Part shown: positions 31,761 through 33,925 of the stretch, one piece after another | How positions within the stretch are numbered: the first letter of the stretch is position 1 | Layout: every line of letters begins with the position of its first letter | Source: Mojavia pulchra JT2-VF2 | GTDB lineage: Bacteria; Cyanobacteriota; Cyanobacteriia; Cyanobacteriales; Nostocaceae | Length of the DNA: 33,925 nucleotides | Assembly (NCBI GenBank): GCA_019359325.1 | Contig: JAHHHN010000049.1 | Location: forward strand, 1 to 33,925 | Direction: 5' to 3' | Notes under the pieces: model-generated | Seen by the model: the letters and a program-made list of their open reading frames with translations, nothing else | Database searches by the model: none | What the model was told of the DNA's origin: nothing | Position numbers and translations under genes: made by a program

Positions 31761-32576
31761 TTATTTGTGCGCTATGGCATACAAGACATCTACTGACAGT
31801 GAATGAACGTTATTAGTCCGCAGGTATTCTAAATTTGCTTGTTTAACACGTTCTCTTGCGGCTAAATCAAGTTGGTCGATTGTACCTCTGAATCCCCCAC
31901 CCAAAGCCATTGTCCACCAATCTTCTGCACAAGCCAGTTCATGAGTTCCTGCTTCTGCAAAAACCTCAACCTGTGTCGCCCCGCCTGCAACTAGTAGTGC
32001 TTGCAGTGAAGCAGGCTCGGCAATTCGCTCCCACGGCGTAAATTTCTTATACAAATCCGGGCGTTCAGCCTGAATTGCATCCCAGAATATTTGATTAGCA
32101 GGTTCAAATACCTTCTTCCCCCAAGAGGTAATAGCTAGTTTTCCGCCAGGACGAACCATCCGCCAAAGTTCTTTTACTGCTGTAACCATATCTGGAACAA
32201 AGAAAATCCCAAAAACACAAACAACTGCATCAAAGCTTTCGGATTTTAAACCTAAATTTTCAAAATCCCCAGAGCGAAACTCGATATTATTAAGACCTTG
32301 AAGTTGTGACTTATTTCGTGCTAGTTCAAGCAGAGATTCGGCAATATCTATCCCTAAAACCTTTCCATTAGAGCCTACACTTACTGCTGCTGGAATCGCA
32401 GAAGCACCAGTTCCACAACAAACATCCAAAACCTGATCACCTTTTCTCAGCGAGAGCCGTTCAATGGTTTGTTGTCCAAAGCGATTCCAGAAAGATAAAG
32501 CCGGAGCATCAAAATAATCAGAAGCAGTATTAAAAATTGTTTTTGTCTTCTCTATTGCCTCGTCTCTGTTAATCAT
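31761..32576 (-). CDS. Class I SAM-dependent methyltransferase
   Basis: A 271-aa Rossmann-fold methyltransferase of the UbiE/Methyltransf_11 type. Motif I is VLDVCCGTGASAIP (about 50-63), motif II/acidic strand is GIDIAESLLELARN, and motif III/IV is FDAVVCVFGIFFVPDMVTAV and RPGGKLAITSWGKK. Start ATG at 32576 is preferred; the frame is open to a TTG at 32585 that is only 3 nt after AAGGAG. The substrate cannot be read from the sequence. It stands alone and looks like metabolic cargo. Confidence 0.85.
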   Translation of the reverse strand: MINRDEAIEKTKTIFNTASDYFDAPALSFWNRFGQQTIERLSLRKGDQVLDVCCGTGASAIPAAVSVGSNGKVLGIDIAESLLELARNKSQLQGLNNIEFRSGDFENLGLKSESFDAVVCVFGIFFVPDMVTAVKELWRMVRPGGKLAITSWGKKVFEPANQIFWDAIQAERPDLYKKFTPWERIAEPASLQALLVAGGATQVEVFAEAGTHELACAEDWWTMALGGGFRGTIDQLDLAARERVKQANLEYLRTNNVHSLSVDVLYAIAHK

Positions 32577-32712
32577 TGATTGCAATTACTCCTTGTCTGA
32601 AATAGCTAGTTGCTTAGATTTCATCATCACTGTAAAAGCTTGATACAAAAGCGAACCTGTTTGGTTTACTAGTTAGTTCTGATTTATCCTACTGCTCCTG
32701 TGCTACTGGCTG

Positions 32713-33116
32713 TTATTTTTTCCTCTTGTCCGTTGTGTCCTTTACAAGTGCTTCTTCAGCTTCGCTGCTTTCAACAACTGCTGACTGATTTTCAGTAGCC
32801 TCCTGAACTGATGTACTACTGCCGTTCTCAGATGTTTTCTGACGGCGACGGCTGCTTTTCTTCAATTCACCTACTAAATATTTAATTCTGCTACCAGTCA
32901 AATTAATCCCCAGACCTTTCAGCATCTCTGAAACTTCATCGTAAGTGTAGCCGTACTTGTCAGAAGTCAGCTTCTCAATATATCTCCGCATCTTGCGAAC
33001 AGCGTCTCTGTCCGATATGTCTTCTCGCTATGAATTGGCTTCTGTTCCTTTAGCAGATTGATGGCCTTATCAATCTTCTCTTTCGTAATCACTTCTGAAT
33101 TCTTCTGTTCACTCAT
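32713..33116 (-). pseudogene. Frameshifted small plasmid protein
   Basis: An ATG at 33116 (MSEQKNSEVITKEKIDKAIN) reads about 30 codons as a sensible helix-rich protein, then runs into an altered frame. The other frame, from about 33030 onward, reads DISDRDAVRKMRRYIEKLTS and continues through YGYTYDEVSEMLKGLGI to the stop at 32713. The junction is near codons AAG-ACA (about 33026). One missing base would join the two into a 134-aa protein. The part after Met (32991) looks like a complete gene alone but lacks the conserved start. A sequencing error cannot be excluded. The C-terminal third is low complexity (Ser/Glu/Lys). Confidence 0.6.
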
Positions 33117-33202
33117 GTTTATCTCATGAATACCAATTAATTGATAATTATCGACTATTTGAAAAAATCTGACTCAAAATCCTAAAAAAAATTTGACTAT
33201 TG

Positions 33203-33464
33203 CGGCTACGGCGAATCGCCCTTTTTCTGTGGTGGCTACGCCGTTATTTTTAACTAACCTAATGCTTAAAAAAATCGACTGTTACGGCTACGCCGAATTA
33301 TCCTTTCGTATTACAGCTTCGCTGAACTATTTTTTCTGTGACAGCTTCGCTGATATTTTTATTCAATCTAACACCAGATACTCTAACTATTACAGCAGGA
33401 ACTGAATCTAGAATTTTCATATAGCGGCTACGCCGTATTTACCTCTTCTGCTGCGGCTACGCCG
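33203..33464. repeat. Array of tiny hairpins with matching stem changes
   Basis: Eleven-base units of the form CGGCTACGCCG recur at 33203-33213 (one mismatch), 33233-33243, 33285-33295, 33425-33435 and 33454-33464. A variant CAGCTTCGCTG occurs at 33314-33324 and 33342-33352. In the variant, G-to-A on one arm is matched by C-to-T on the other, so the 4-bp stem with a 3-base loop is preserved. Between units the sequence is AT-rich, spaced about 20-50 bp. A degenerate copy may lie at about 33393. This fills most of the gene-free region 33117-33732. Confidence 0.7.
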
Positions 33465-33465
33465 A

Positions 33466-33732
33466 ACCAGAATCTACCTCCTGCTTGATTTTCTTAAATT
33501 CCGGCGGGAGCCGTTGATATATCCCTCTTACCGTTGTAGGATTGACAGCAGCACGGCGGGAGCCGTCCCCTGCCCCCGCCCGTCTTGTCGCCTCCCCCCA
33601 AAATGGGCTTGAAGCCAGCCATGCCTCAAAGCTTACGCTTTGTCTCGCTGCGCTCGAACGGCAGACTGGTTCAAGTGGGGAAACCCCCCCTTGAAAAACC
33701 CCCCTCGCAATGTCCCTCAATCTTCTCGAATT
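33466..33732. other. Hairpin-rich zone upstream of mobC, candidate oriT
   Basis: Directly before the mobC start (33733). CGGCGGGAGCCG occurs twice (33502-33513 and 33554-33565), each able to fold as a 4-bp stem with GGGA loop. A larger hairpin pairs TTCAAG-GGGG (33670-33680) with CCCC-CTTGAA (33684-33695) around AAA. Relaxase oriT sites normally lie just upstream of mobC in such plasmids and contain inverted repeats beside the nic site. The nic site cannot be identified from sequence alone. The overlapping minus-strand ORF here looks spurious. Confidence 0.45.
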
Positions 33733-33925
33733 ATGGCGAACCGCAAGCAGTCTAAAGCTCTAATCCGAAAGCATATTTTTCCAGTTAGATTGAGCGACAT
33801 CGAACTGGAAATGATTCGGATGAAATCACAGGATGCGGGAATGTCAGCGAGTGAACTAATGAGACGCAATGCGTTGATGCGTCCATTACCCAAACGACTG
33901 AGTAAAATTAGCTTGCAAACATATT
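33733..33925 (+). CDS. mobC: MobC-like relaxosome accessory protein (5' part, continues at base 1)
   Basis: The ATG at 33733 opens a frame that runs to the end of the window and continues at base 1 to the stop at 308. Residues 1-30 carry the conserved start of MobC proteins: basic cluster (NRKQSK, RKH), then FPVRLSDIELEMIRMKSQD, followed by AGMSASELMRR. Bases 33824-33925 are the duplicated overlap and should be counted once. The gene lies directly downstream of a hairpin-rich noncoding zone that is the best place for oriT. Confidence 0.8.
   Translation, partial: MANRKQSKALIRKHIFPVRLSDIELEMIRMKSQDAGMSASELMRRNALMRPLPKRLSKISLQTY
33824..33925. repeat. Terminal direct repeat = circular contig overlap
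   Basis: These 102 bases are identical to bases 1-102. The reading frame of the mobC-like gene beginning at 33733 enters this repeat and continues without interruption from base 1 onward. The simplest reading is that the contig is a circle of 33,823 unique bp opened inside mobC, with an assembler overlap left in place. A biological 102-bp terminal repeat of a linear molecule is possible but would have to cut the gene by coincidence. Confidence 0.93.

Noticed and set aside
33457-33720. 87-codon minus-strand ORF (begins MRDIARGVFQGG)
   Set aside because: It is made of dispersed palindromic repeat DNA and hairpin units in the region before mobC. No domain, start signal or operon context supports it.

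Overview
The window is almost certainly one complete circular plasmid of a filamentous (Nostoc/Anabaena-type) cyanobacterium. Its last 102 bases (33824-33925) repeat its first 102 exactly, and a mobilization gene reads in frame across the join, so the unique circle is about 33,823 bp. The cyanobacterial assignment rests on many HIP1-type octamers (GCGATCGC), a CyRepA1-like replication protein, a pentapeptide-repeat protein and Nostoc-style dispersed repeats. No rRNA, tRNA or CRISPR array was found.

Layout. (1) Mobilization, 33.1-2.3 kb across the join: a candidate oriT zone rich in small hairpins, a MobC-like accessory protein and a MOBP-type relaxase with a C-terminal DUF3991/Toprim-like part. 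(2) 2.3-4.4 kb: a decayed transposase remnant and a pentapeptide-repeat protein. (3) 4.6-6.35 kb: parAB of ParB type, with a perfect 20-bp palindrome inside parB. (4) 6.4-7.8 kb: an IS66-like transposase without a recognisable start codon. (5) 7.9-10.2 kb, minus strand: a second partition pair (small ParA plus ribbon-helix-helix partner) with repeated TACAAGT sites, followed by a YhcG/DUF1016 PD-(D/E)XK nuclease gene on the plus strand. (6) 10.3-13.5 kb: a phospholipase-D-like protein with a zinc-ribbon/glycine-zipper partner, an HTH protein and a SLATT-like two-helix membrane protein. (7) 13.6-14.8 kb: a tyrosine recombinase with a tandem palindromic site upstream. (8) 15.0-19.3 kb: two tandem dynamin-like GTPases, one with an N-terminal TerB-like domain. 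(9) 19.6-25.0 kb, minus strand: an eight-gene, mostly overlapping operon led by an actin-like (ParM/StbA fold) ATPase and ending in a 3-TM protein and a two-TM-anchored P-loop ATPase. A perfect inverted repeat and a divergent mini ribbon-helix-helix gene lie upstream. (10) 25.5-31.4 kb: an orphan membrane protein, the large CyRepA1-like primase-helicase replication protein, 64-bp-period iterons and an RHH+HTH regulator. (11) 31.5-33.1 kb: small ORF fragments, a SAM methyltransferase and a frameshifted small gene.

The plasmid replicates with CyRepA1, may have three independent segregation modules (ParAB, ParF/ParG-like, actin-like) and is mobilizable but not self-transmissible, since no mating-pair genes are visible. 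It also carries several possible defence genes (dynamin pair, SLATT, PLD/zinc-ribbon, DUF1016 nuclease). The two best candidates for an undescribed system are the actin-like plus membrane-ATPase operon (19.6-25.0 kb) and the TerB-dynamin/dynamin pair (15.0-19.3 kb). All functional calls come from reading motifs; no database search was possible.
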